A stretch of 14,537 nt of DNA from CBDUUP01 sp965370435. GTDB taxonomy: Bacteria; Chloroflexota; Anaerolineae; Anaerolineales; UBA11579. This document shows, piece after piece, positions 6,156 to 13,397 of the stretch. Within the stretch, counting starts at the first letter, position 1. Each line of letters starts with the position of its first letter. Made by a program: the position numbers and the translations under genes. The notes beneath the pieces were generated by a model. It was not told where the DNA came from, searched no databases, and saw only the letters and a list, made by a program, of their open reading frames with translations. The stretch is from the NCBI GenBank assembly GCA_965370435.1, contig CBDUUP010000072.1, positions 1 through 14,537 of the forward strand, in the 5' to 3' direction.

Positions 6156-7586
6156 ATGACCTATCGCAAAAGAAAAGACCAAAGGACTTATCCCTGGCGA
6201 TTGCGTTTAGGGGAACGCCAAACGCTCATTTTTGTTGGCGACGTAATCGCCACCCTATTGGCTTTATTGATCGGCCATTATTTCTGGGTTCAAGGCCCTG
6301 ATTGGATGGAGCCAACGCTGAAGTTTTTGCGAAATAGTCCGCCGACCTGGTATTTGTTTCTCCCTATTGTGTGGCTGATCCTTTTGGTTGATATCTACGA
6401 TTTGAATAGGGCCAGTGACTGGAAAGCGACCATAAAGAGCATTAGTATCGCCGCGATCGTGGGGTTATTCATCTACATGGTGGTGTATTTCACCTCTGAA
6501 CCACGTTCGCTGCCTCGCCGGGGAGTAGCCATTTTCTTGTTATCTACCTCGATGTTGACCCTCACGTGGCGTTTGTTTTATATCCGGGTTTTCACTACCC
6601 CAGAATTCCTGAGGAGGGTATTGTTGGTGGGGGCGGGAGTCACCGGGCAAGCGCTGTTGAAGGTCTATAACGAACTTATACCGCCGCCTTTTTATTTGAT
6701 TGGCATGATAGATGATGATCCCGGTATAGTGGGCGATGAGGTTGGAGACTATAAGGTGCTGGGGAATAGTGAACGACTGTTAGAGATCATCGCGGAGGAA
6801 AGTATCTCCGATATCATCGTCGCCATTTCGGGGAAGATGGGCAGTCCCATGTTCCGTGCGCTGCTGGATGCTCAGGAACAAGGGGTGGAAATCACGCGGA
6901 TGCCGGTCGCTTATGAGGAATTGCTGGGCCGGGTGCCCATCCATTTCTTGGAAGCCGATTGGTTATTGCGTTCGTTCGTGGATGAAGCCCGGGTTAGCGG
7001 TTTCTATCAGTTAGGGAAAAGGTTGATGGATGTAGCCGGGGGGTTGGTGGGTGTGCTGATCTTGATCCCCCTTTTCCCTTTTGTGGCCCTGGCCATAGCC
7101 CTTGAGTCTGGCTTCCCGGTGGTATTTTTCCAGACTCGAACCGGGCGGGGCGGGCGGCCTTATACGATTATCAAGTTTCGCACCATGCGAAAAGCGGATG
7201 AAAGGGAAAATGATGCGCTGTTCACCCAGAAAGACGATGAACGTACCACCAAGGTGGGGAAGTTTTTACGGAAATCTCACCTTGACGAGTGGCCTCAATT
7301 CATCAACGTGTTGAAGGGGGAGATGAGCGTGGTGGGGCCGCGACCGGAAGTTCCTGAATTGGTGGAGATATACCAGGAGGCGATCCCCTTCTTCAGAGCG
7401 CGTTTGTTGGTCAAACCGGGGATCGCAGGATGGGCGCAAGTGAACCAGAACTACGCGGCGACGATAAAGGAGTACGGCACAAAATTGGAATATGACCTCT
7501 TTTATATCAAGAACCGCAACTTGCTTTTGGATATTCTGGTCATATTGCGAACCTTTGGGACTATCTTTGGTTTCCGAGGAAGGTGA
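6156..7586 (+). CDS. Polyprenyl-phosphate sugar-1-phosphate transferase (WcaJ/WbaP type)
   Basis: The protein has 476 residues. The N-terminal half has about four membrane segments (near 23-43, 66-81, 95-113, 123-140), then a CoA-binding/Rossmann-like domain starting RRVLLVGAGVTG (153-164). A further hydrophobic segment at 293-317 leads to the catalytic bacterial sugar-transferase domain. That domain has KFRTM (340-344), the DE pair 377-378, VGPRPE (393-398) and KPGIAGWAQ (420-428). The family transfers a hexose-1-phosphate from a UDP-sugar to undecaprenyl phosphate, the first membrane step of capsule, exopolysaccharide or O-unit synthesis. Length and domains are complete. The start has no convincing ribosome site, but no better ATG is nearby. 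Its stop codon is followed 2 nt later by the epimerase ATG. Confidence 0.93.
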   Translation: MTYRKRKDQRTYPWRLRLGERQTLIFVGDVIATLLALLIGHYFWVQGPDWMEPTLKFLRNSPPTWYLFLPIVWLILLVDIYDLNRASDWKATIKSISIAAIVGLFIYMVVYFTSEPRSLPRRGVAIFLLSTSMLTLTWRLFYIRVFTTPEFLRRVLLVGAGVTGQALLKVYNELIPPPFYLIGMIDDDPGIVGDEVGDYKVLGNSERLLEIIAEESISDIIVAISGKMGSPMFRALLDAQEQGVEITRMPVAYEELLGRVPIHFLEADWLLRSFVDEARVSGFYQLGKRLMDVAGGLVGVLILIPLFPFVALAIALESGFPVVFFQTRTGRGGRPYTIIKFRTMRKADERENDALFTQKDDERTTKVGKFLRKSHLDEWPQFINVLKGEMSVVGPRPEVPELVEIYQEAIPFFRARLLVKPGIAGWAQVNQNYAATIKEYGTKLEYDLFYIKNRNLLLDILVILRTFGTIFGFRGR

Positions 7587-7588
7587 CC

Positions 7589-8515
7589 ATGACGGTTAGC
7601 CTGGTTACCGGCGGCGCCGGATTTATTGGCTCGCACCTGACCCACGCGTTGTTAGCGCGGGGCGACCAGGTGCGGGTATTGGATAATTTCTCGACCGGCA
7701 AAAGGGAAAATCTAAATTCCAACCCTAATCTTGAAATTCTGGAAGGGGACTTACGAGATCAAGCTCAGGTGGCCGACGCGGTGCGGGGAGTGGACCTGGT
7801 CTTCCATCATGCGGCATTTATCTCGGTGCCGCTTTCCATGCAAGACCCCCAAACCTGCCTGGAGGTGAACGTGGAGGGGACTTCCAATTTATTGGAAGCG
7901 GCCCGGAAGGCCGGTGTGCGGCAGGTAGTGTTGGCTTCCAGCGCGGCGGTGTATGGGGATGCGGATTCCATCCCCTTGAAAGAGGATACCCCTCTGGGCG
8001 CGCTCTCCCCCTACGCGGCCTCCAAACAAATGAACGAGGTCTACGCCGGACTGTACACCCGCGCTTTTGATCTTCCAGTGATAGCTTTGCGCTACTTTAA
8101 CGTTTATGGCCCTCGCCAGTCTCCCCAATCGGATTATGCCGCCGTGATCCCCATTTGGGCGCGGCGGATGCTGGATGGGGAGCCGCCGTTGGTGTATGGC
8201 GATGGCGGCCAGGGGCGAGATTTTATTTACGTTGAAGACGTGGTGCGGGCCAACCTTCTGGCGACGGAAAACACACCCGCGCCAGGGCAGGTGTTCAATA
8301 TTTGCGGCGGGCAGGAGATAAGTTTGCTGGACCTTCTGGATGTCTTGGAAGAATTGATACCCAACGCGCCGTCCCGAGAGTTCGCTCCGCCGAGAGCCGG
8401 GGATATATACCGCTCGGTTGGAGACGCCTCCCGCGCCGCGGCGGTTCTGGGCTTCAAGGCGCAGACCAACCTGGTGGATGGATTGGCCCAAGTGGTCGCC
8501 TGGATGCGTTCATGA
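7589..8515 (+). CDS. NAD-dependent UDP-sugar epimerase (extended SDR, GalE/WbpP-like)
   Basis: The 308-residue protein has TGGAGFIG (7-14) for NAD binding and D32 in LDNFSTGKRENL for the adenosine ribose. The catalytic set is S118 in ASSAAVYGD, Y142 and K146 in PYAASK. RYFNVYGPRQ (168-177) and the DFIYVEDVV block (211-219) are typical of UDP-hexose and UDP-HexNAc 4-epimerases. DNFSTG and the overall size resemble WbpP/UDP-GlcNAc 4-epimerases, but a UDP-glucose or UDP-glucuronate substrate cannot be excluded. ATG 7589 is chosen because GAGGAAGG (7576-7583) ends 5 nt before it; an in-frame GTG 6 nt earlier overlaps the preceding stop. It would supply a nucleotide sugar to the neighbouring transferases. 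Its stop overlaps the next gene's start as ATGA. Confidence 0.92.
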   Translation: MTVSLVTGGAGFIGSHLTHALLARGDQVRVLDNFSTGKRENLNSNPNLEILEGDLRDQAQVADAVRGVDLVFHHAAFISVPLSMQDPQTCLEVNVEGTSNLLEAARKAGVRQVVLASSAAVYGDADSIPLKEDTPLGALSPYAASKQMNEVYAGLYTRAFDLPVIALRYFNVYGPRQSPQSDYAAVIPIWARRMLDGEPPLVYGDGGQGRDFIYVEDVVRANLLATENTPAPGQVFNICGGQEISLLDLLDVLEELIPNAPSREFAPPRAGDIYRSVGDASRAAAVLGFKAQTNLVDGLAQVVAWMRS

Positions 8516-10398
8516 AGCGAGATTCCCACATCCGCAACCGGTTCATCCTGGGGGCTGATCTGGTATTGATCCTGCTCACCGTCTTGCTCAGTTTCGTTTT
8601 GCGCCTGGAGCTGGTCGTGTTCTGGGTGGATTATAGGTTCCCCGCATTCCTGATGGCGATGGTGGCGCTGGTGATAAAGCCGTTGGTTTACTATTATTTT
8701 GGGTTGTACCGCCGCTTGTGGATCTATGCCAGCATCCAGGAATTGAGGGTCATCACTGTGGCGGTAACGGTCGCTTCAGGGCTGGTAACGGCGGTGACTT
8801 ATGGGTTGTGGACCTGGGGGGCTTTTGGGGGCTTCCCCCGCAGCGTGTGGGCTATTGATTGGCTGCTCTCTTTGTTGATGGTGGGGGGGCTGCGCTTTTC
8901 TATTCGTATGCTCACCGATGTCCAGGCCGCTTCTCGGCCCAGGCGCGGCCAGGTGCGGCGGTTGCTGGTGGTGGGGGCGGGTGACGCCGGCGCGTTGGTG
9001 GTGCGGGAGATGCAGAAGTCCCGCCAGGTGAATTTGCTGCCGGTGGGTTTTCTGGATGATGACCCCGCCAAGCAAGGCCACCGGATCTATGACGTGCCCG
9101 TTTTGGGCGTCTTGGATGAATTGACCGAGGTGGTGAAATTTCACCAGGTGAATGAGGTCATTATCGCCATACCCAGCGCGCCGGGTTCAGTGGTGCGCTT
9201 GGTGGCGGATGCCTGCCGGAAGATAGGCGTTCCCTTCCGCACCATACCGGGGCTGGACGATTTGATCGGCGGGCGGGTGAAGGTCAACCGGCTGCGGGAG
9301 GTGGAAATCACCGACCTGCTGCGCCGGGAACCGGCCCGTATTGACGACCAGTTGGTCGGCGAGAGCCTGATCGGGAAGCATGTGTTGATCACCGGGGCGG
9401 GAGGCTCCATCGGAGGGGAATTATGCCGCCAGGTAGCGCGCCGGGAACCGGCGGGACTGGTATTGTTGGGGCACGGCGAGAATAGCATCTTTGAGGTCTT
9501 GCTGGAGATGAAGGATATTTTCCCTTCTTTGCCGATGCACCCGGTCATTGCGGATATCCGCGATTTGAGCCGCCTTCAGGCGGTGTTTGACCGCCACCGG
9601 CCGGAGATGGTGTTCCACGCCGCGGCTCATAAGCATGTCCCACTGATGGAGGTGAACGTGGAGGAGGCGGTGACCAACAATGTGCTGGGCACCCGCAACG
9701 TGATCGCTGCGGCCCAAGAGGGAGAAGTTGAGCGGCTGGTGATGATCACCACCGATAAAGCCATCCGGCCCTCCACCGTGATGGGAGCCACCAAACGGAT
9801 CGCCGAGATGCTGGTGTTGGATGCGGCCCGGCGTTCGGGGGAATCCTATTCCGTGGTGCGTTTCGGCAACGTGCTGGGGAGCCGGGGAAGCGTTGTGCCT
9901 CGATTCAAGCGGCAGATCGCCAATGGCGGGCCGGTCACTATCACCCACCCGGACATGGAGCGTTATTTTATGACCATCCCGGAGGCCGTCCACCTGGTCT
10001 TGCAGGCTTCGGCCATGGGGCAAGGCGGGGAGGTGTTCGTTCTAAAAATGGGCGAACAGGTGCGTATTTTGAACATGGCCGAGGATCTGATCCGCCTCTC
10101 CGGGTTGGAGCCGGGCGTGGATATTGAGATCGTCTACACCGGCATCCGCCCCGGCGAAAAGTTGAGCGAAGACCTCTGGGAGGAGACCGCCGAGTACCAG
10201 GAGACCGCTCACCCGGATGTGATGCGCCAGACCAATGAGGAGTTCCTCAGCGGCCAGGATTTAGATAAGGCGGTGGATGACATGATCAGATTGGCCGGGG
10301 AGGGCGACTCTCAGGCTATCGTAGACCTGCTGGACGCGTTGATTCCCGGCGCTATGGTCCGCAGCACCCCGCCGATGGATTTTTCGTCATTGATTTGA
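8512..10398 (+). CDS. Membrane UDP-GlcNAc 4,6-dehydratase (WbpM/PglF/CapD type)
   Basis: The protein has 628 residues. Four membrane segments occupy about 11-135, followed by a CoA-binding-like Rossmann domain (LLVVGAGDAG at 151-160). The catalytic SDR domain follows, with TGAGGSIGGE (294-303), AAAHKHVPLME (370-380) and ITTDKAIRPSTVMGATK (412-428). In long WbpM/PglF enzymes the usual tyrosine is replaced by methionine, with Thr/Asp/Lys doing catalysis. Here T414, D415, K416, M424 and K428 match that pattern, so the substitution is a family trait and not a defect. The product, UDP-4-keto-6-deoxy-GlcNAc, leads to QuiNAc, FucNAc or bacillosamine-type sugars. ATG 8512 overlaps the epimerase stop by 4 nt; the frame stays open upstream, but that part is a shadow of the epimerase gene. 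No aminotransferase or acetyltransferase partner is seen next to it. Confidence 0.93.
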   Translation: MKRDSHIRNRFILGADLVLILLTVLLSFVLRLELVVFWVDYRFPAFLMAMVALVIKPLVYYYFGLYRRLWIYASIQELRVITVAVTVASGLVTAVTYGLWTWGAFGGFPRSVWAIDWLLSLLMVGGLRFSIRMLTDVQAASRPRRGQVRRLLVVGAGDAGALVVREMQKSRQVNLLPVGFLDDDPAKQGHRIYDVPVLGVLDELTEVVKFHQVNEVIIAIPSAPGSVVRLVADACRKIGVPFRTIPGLDDLIGGRVKVNRLREVEITDLLRREPARIDDQLVGESLIGKHVLITGAGGSIGGELCRQVARREPAGLVLLGHGENSIFEVLLEMKDIFPSLPMHPVIADIRDLSRLQAVFDRHRPEMVFHAAAHKHVPLMEVNVEEAVTNNVLGTRNVIAAAQEGEVERLVMITTDKAIRPSTVMGATKRIAEMLVLDAARRSGESYSVVRFGNVLGSRGSVVPRFKRQIANGGPVTITHPDMERYFMTIPEAVHLVLQASAMGQGGEVFVLKMGEQVRILNMAEDLIRLSGLEPGVDIEIVYTGIRPGEKLSEDLWEETAEYQETAHPDVMRQTNEEFLSGQDLDKAVDDMIRLAGEGDSQAIVDLLDALIPGAMVRSTPPMDFSSLI

Positions 10399-10405
10399 TT
10401 TGTGC

Positions 10406-10540
10406 GTGAATAGTGAATGGAGATTGGATAATGGTGGGTAGGAAAATGGATATCTTTTTGAGAAATTCTCGGATACCTTATCACCGATCTCATTGCTTCA
10501 ACTCACTATTCTCAAATATCTAATATCGAATATCTATTAT
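10406..10540. repeat. A+T-rich intergenic repeat region before the first FemX gene
   Basis: The 147-nt gap between the dehydratase and FemX1 is rich in A+T and simple motifs. GTGAATAGTGAATGGAGATT (10406-10425) resembles 13242-13259 after FemX2. The complement of 10501-10520 matches 13233-13252 at 18 of 20 bases (core GAGAATAGTGA). The two arms are inverted relative to each other within this gap (GAATAGTGA at 10408-10416 and TCACTATTC at 10503-10511). TATTAT at 10535-10540 is a possible -10 box 5 nt before ATG 10546; there is no Shine-Dalgarno site. No small gene is visible. Confidence 0.55.
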
Positions 10541-10545
10541 CAATC

Positions 10546-11541
10546 ATGCCAAAAGTCACACTCACCGAATGGAAAGCGTTTCTCGCCGGGAAGCCTCAGG
10601 CCCATCTGCTGCAAACCGCGGAATGGGGGGAGTTGAAGGCGGCTTTTGGCTGGGAGGCGGCCTGGGTGGTTGCGGGAAATGCGGGCGCGGGAAATGCGGG
10701 CGCGCAAGTGTTGTTCCGGCGGCTGCCGTTGGGACTGACTATCGCTTACATCCCGAAAAGCCCGATGGGGGAGGATTGGGGAGCTTTGTGGCCGGAGGTT
10801 GAGGCGTTGTGCCGCAGCCGGGGGGCGGTCTTCTTGAAGGTTGAGCCGGATGAGTGGCAAGCTGGAGATGACAAGCCGCCGGAGGGTTTCCGGGCCAGCC
10901 TCCACGACATCCAGCCGCCCAGGACGATCCTGGTGGACATCGGTGGGGAAGAAGAAGACGATATCTTGGCCCGGATGAAGCAGAAGACCCGCTACAACAT
11001 CCGTCTGGCGGCGCGCAAGGAGGTGGTCGTGCGTCCTTGGGATGATCTGGAGAGTTTTGCCGAGATCATGCAGGTTACGGGAGAGCGCAGCGCGTTTGGC
11101 GTGCACAGCCTGGCATATTACCGTAAAGCATACGAATTGTTCCATCCTCAGGGCGCGGTTGAATTGTTCGTCGCCGAGTATGAGGGAGAACCGCTGGCCG
11201 CGCTGATGGTGTTCGCTCGGGGAGCGCGGGCCTGGTACTTGTACGGCGCGTCAAACGAGCGCCATCGCAACCGGATGCCGAGTTATCTGCTGCAATGGGA
11301 GGCCATCCGCTGGGCGCGGTCGAAAGGCTGTACGGAATATGATCTGTGGGGCGTCCCCGATGTTGAGGAGCAGGTTCTGGAAGCGGAATTCAAAGACCGC
11401 TCGGATGGGTTGTGGGGAGTGTACCGGTTCAAACGGGGCTTTGGCGGAGACCTGCGCCGGGCGGGAGGGCCGTGGGATAGGGTGTTTAAGCCGGGTTTCT
11501 ATGCCTTGTATAATTGGTGGGTAAGGAGGCGCGACGGATGA
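10546..11541 (+). CDS. FemA/B/X-family aminoacyltransferase, copy 1
   Basis: The protein has 331 residues and two GNAT-like halves. HLLQTAEWGELK (20-31) starts the N-terminal half. RMKQKTRYNIRLAARK (143-158) is the characteristic family block. The second half contains LAALMVF, YLYGASNERHRNRMPSYLLQWEAIRWA and YDLWGVPD (265-272), then WGVYRFKRGFGG (290-301). These proteins add amino acids from aminoacyl-tRNA to the peptide of lipid II or peptidoglycan, building interpeptide bridges. The amino acid used is not predictable. It is similar along its length to the second copy at 12084-13184. A 15-bp tandem duplication within codons 43-52 adds AGNAG to the N-terminal half. The stop overlaps the NUDIX start as ATGA. 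A minority of relatives are annotated as GNAT/BioF2-like, but the motifs fit FemX well. Confidence 0.9.
   Translation: MPKVTLTEWKAFLAGKPQAHLLQTAEWGELKAAFGWEAAWVVAGNAGAGNAGAQVLFRRLPLGLTIAYIPKSPMGEDWGALWPEVEALCRSRGAVFLKVEPDEWQAGDDKPPEGFRASLHDIQPPRTILVDIGGEEEDDILARMKQKTRYNIRLAARKEVVVRPWDDLESFAEIMQVTGERSAFGVHSLAYYRKAYELFHPQGAVELFVAEYEGEPLAALMVFARGARAWYLYGASNERHRNRMPSYLLQWEAIRWARSKGCTEYDLWGVPDVEEQVLEAEFKDRSDGLWGVYRFKRGFGGDLRRAGGPWDRVFKPGFYALYNWWVRRRDG
10672..10701 (+). repeat. Exact 15-bp tandem duplication within FemX1
   Basis: GCGGGAAATGCGGGC occurs twice head to tail (10672-10686 and 10687-10701), keeping the reading frame and encoding AGNAG twice. The perfect identity indicates a recent slippage duplication in a loop between the first strands of the N-terminal domain. 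The corresponding position in the paralogue FemX2 has no such repeat. Confidence 0.9.
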
Positions 11542-12080
11542 CTGTTCAAACCTCAACCCATCACTGTATTCAATGCGGCGCCCAGATGGCCGGGAAGGAG
11601 ATCGAGGGGCGGATGAGGGAAGTTTGCCCTGATTGTGGTTGGATCCATTATGAGCAGTTGAAGGTGGGCGCGGCGGCGTTGATCGAGGATCAAGGGCGAT
11701 TGCTGCTGCTCAAACGGGCGCACGATCCCTGGCGGGGGGATTGGAATCTGCCTGCCGGGTACGTGGAAGTGGATGAGCCGCCCGCTCGCGCGGCTGAGAG
11801 GGAGACATTGGAAGAGACTGGATTGGATGTGAAGGCGACCCATCTGGTAAATGGATATTACTTTGACGATGACCCCCGCGGGAATGGGGTGTTATTGTTA
11901 TATGCCTGTGAAATTGTTGGTGGGGAGAGAAAAAGAAGTCAAGAGGTTCTTGAAATGGATTTCTTTTCCCCGATGGAGATACCGGATAATATTTGTGGGG
12001 CGGGGCATAAAGACGCGATTGCGGATTGGGTGTCTGATAGAGACGACCCACCGGGACGTCTCTACGAGGATGGGAAATAA
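11538..12080 (+). CDS. NUDIX hydrolase with N-terminal zinc ribbon
   Basis: The protein has 180 residues. A zinc ribbon is formed by CIQC (10-13) and CPDC (30-33). The NUDIX fold carries G74...E80...R88 E89..E92 E93.G95, fitting the GX5EX7REUXEEXGU box with Thr at the first hydrophobic position. It therefore hydrolyses a nucleoside diphosphate linked to another group, using Mg2+. Zinc-ribbon NUDIX proteins include NADH pyrophosphatase NudC and ADP-ribose pyrophosphatase relatives; the substrate here is open. ATG 11538 overlaps the FemX1 stop, with AAGGAGG at 11523-11529 as a strong ribosome site; an in-frame TTG at 11514 is less likely. The C-terminal residues 167-176 are encoded by a copy of the dispersed palindrome, so the tail is probably acquired. 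It sits in the same transcript as both FemX genes. Confidence 0.92.
   Translation: MTVQTSTHHCIQCGAQMAGKEIEGRMREVCPDCGWIHYEQLKVGAAALIEDQGRLLLLKRAHDPWRGDWNLPAGYVEVDEPPARAAERETLEETGLDVKATHLVNGYYFDDDPRGNGVLLLYACEIVGGERKRSQEVLEMDFFSPMEIPDNICGAGHKDAIADWVSDRDDPPGRLYEDGK
12038..12064. repeat. Palindromic repeat, copy 2, within the NUDIX coding sequence
   Basis: TAGAGACGACCC (12038-12049) pairs with 12053-12064 at 11 of 12 positions around an ACC loop. The central 25 nt match the copy at 625-649 at 22 positions, and the bases after it (ACGAG against ACAAG) also agree. The element is translated as D167 to Y176 of the NUDIX protein, which ends four codons later. Confidence 0.8.
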
Positions 12081-12083
12081 TTG

Positions 12084-13184
12084 ATGGATGCCAAGAACTG
12101 GAATGCGGTGATTACTTCTTTGCCCGATTCTCATCTCCTGCAAACCTGGGAGTGGGGGCAGACGAAGATCCAGACTGGCTGGCAGCCCTTGCCGCAGGTC
12201 TGGCGGGATGACGAAGGGGAAGTCGTCGCCGCGGCATTGGTTTTGCAACGGGTGGTATCAGTGGGTGGGCTGTTACGTTTGCGGGTGTTGTATGTCCCTA
12301 AAGGGCCATTGGTGAAGGATTGGAGCGATGCGGCCTTGCGGAGTCGAATCCTGGATGATTTGCGCGCCCTGGCGAAGAAGCAGAGCGCGATCTTCATCAA
12401 GATTGACCCCGAGGTCCGCCTGGGGATGGGAGTTCCAGATACGGCGGAGGCGAATGATGATTCGACTGGGTTGGCTTTCGTAGATGAATTATCGGCGGGA
12501 GGCTGGCGTTTCTCGGAGGAGCAGGTTCAGTATCGCAACACGGTGCTGGTGGACTTGACCGCTTCGGAGGAGGAGATTCTGGGCCGGATGAAGCAGAAGA
12601 CGCGCTATAACGTCCGGCTGGCGGGGCGCAAAGGCGTGGAGGTGCGGGTGGGCACGGCGGCTGACCTGGGGATGCTCTACCGGATGTACGCCGAGACCTC
12701 GGTGCGGGATGGGTTTGCCATCCGGGAGGAGGCCTACTACCGCACGGTCTGGGAGACCTTCCTGGAGGCGGGGATGCTGGAGCCGTTGGTCGCTGAGGTT
12801 GAGGGGGAGGCGGTGGCAGCGTTGATGCTGTTCCATGTCGGCGGGCGGGCCTGGTATTTGCATGGGATGTCAACTGCCAAACACCGTAACAAGATGCCCA
12901 ATTATCTTTTACAGTGGGAGGCCGTGCGGCGCGCAAAAGCGCTGGGCTGCATGGTCTACGATCTGTGGGGCGCGCCGGACGTTTTTGACGAGAGCGACTC
13001 GATGTGGGGTGTGTTCCGTTTCAAGCGGGGACTGGGTGGAGAGGTGGCTCGCCACGTGGGGGCCTGGGATCTGCCTGTGCGGCCCTGGCTATTCCGGCTG
13101 TACACTCAGGTCTTGCCGCGCTTGTTGAATCTGATGCGCTGGCGGGGCCGGGCGAGGACGCGAGAGGAAATTGGCGGTAGTTAA
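12084..13184 (+). CDS. FemA/B/X-family aminoacyltransferase, copy 2
   Basis: The protein has 366 residues and is a paralogue of the first copy. HLLQTWEWGQTK (17-28) and RMKQKTRYNVRLAGRK (168-183) mark the N-terminal half. YLHGMSTAKHRNKMPNYLLQWEAVRRA (258-284), YDLWGAPDV (292-300) and WGVFRFKRGLGG (308-319) mark the second half. The extra length is mostly in a segment before the RMKQK block and a basic C-terminal tail (residues 350-361). It likely adds a different residue, or a second residue, to the same peptidoglycan peptide, as FemX/A/B do in succession in staphylococci; that division of labour is inferred. ATG 12084, 3 nt after the NUDIX stop, is preferred over the TTG just before it. Both reading frames appear intact, so neither copy is a decaying duplicate. 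Confidence 0.9.
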   Translation: MDAKNWNAVITSLPDSHLLQTWEWGQTKIQTGWQPLPQVWRDDEGEVVAAALVLQRVVSVGGLLRLRVLYVPKGPLVKDWSDAALRSRILDDLRALAKKQSAIFIKIDPEVRLGMGVPDTAEANDDSTGLAFVDELSAGGWRFSEEQVQYRNTVLVDLTASEEEILGRMKQKTRYNVRLAGRKGVEVRVGTAADLGMLYRMYAETSVRDGFAIREEAYYRTVWETFLEAGMLEPLVAEVEGEAVAALMLFHVGGRAWYLHGMSTAKHRNKMPNYLLQWEAVRRAKALGCMVYDLWGAPDVFDESDSMWGVFRFKRGLGGEVARHVGAWDLPVRPWLFRLYTQVLPRLLNLMRWRGRARTREEIGGS

Positions 13185-13232
13185 TAACGAAGGAGTTACG
13201 CAGTTGCTCTGATGATTTCAAACTCATGAAAC

Positions 13233-13380
13233 GATATTCGAGAATAGTGAATGGTGATTAGCGCCTTGAGAGTTTTTGATCCCTCTACTCTCGATTCTCT
13301 ATTCACGGTTTATCGAAGTTCTTTGAGCGGGGGAACTGCGCAAGTCATATGACGATTAACCGCGGAGTACGCGGAGAAAA
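13233..13380. repeat. Intergenic repeats in the gap after FemX2
   Basis: This 213-nt gap (13185-13397) is the longest in the window and shows no gene. At 13233-13252 is the copy of the element found inverted at 10501-10520. GAATAGTGAATGG (13242-13254) faces an imperfect inverted arm at 13290-13306 (CTATTCAC end), making a loose hairpin. At 13361-13377 CGCGGAG occurs twice, 2 nt apart, followed by AAAA; this looks like a fragment of another iterated intergenic repeat. GGAG at 13386-13389 is the ribosome site for the next gene. No convincing promoter or terminator was found. Confidence 0.5.
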
Positions 13381-13397
13381 CCATTGGAGATTGAGAG

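Noticed and set aside
8302..8511. In-frame upstream extension of the dehydratase gene by 70 codons
   Set aside because: This part lies fully within the epimerase gene in another frame, has no family similarity, and an ATGA-overlapping ATG at 8512 followed directly by a membrane segment is the natural start.
13361..13377. Possible CRISPR or tandem array from the two CGCGGAG units
   Set aside because: Only two 7-nt units 2 nt apart are present, with no spacers and no cas genes; it is better seen as a fragment of an intergenic repeat.
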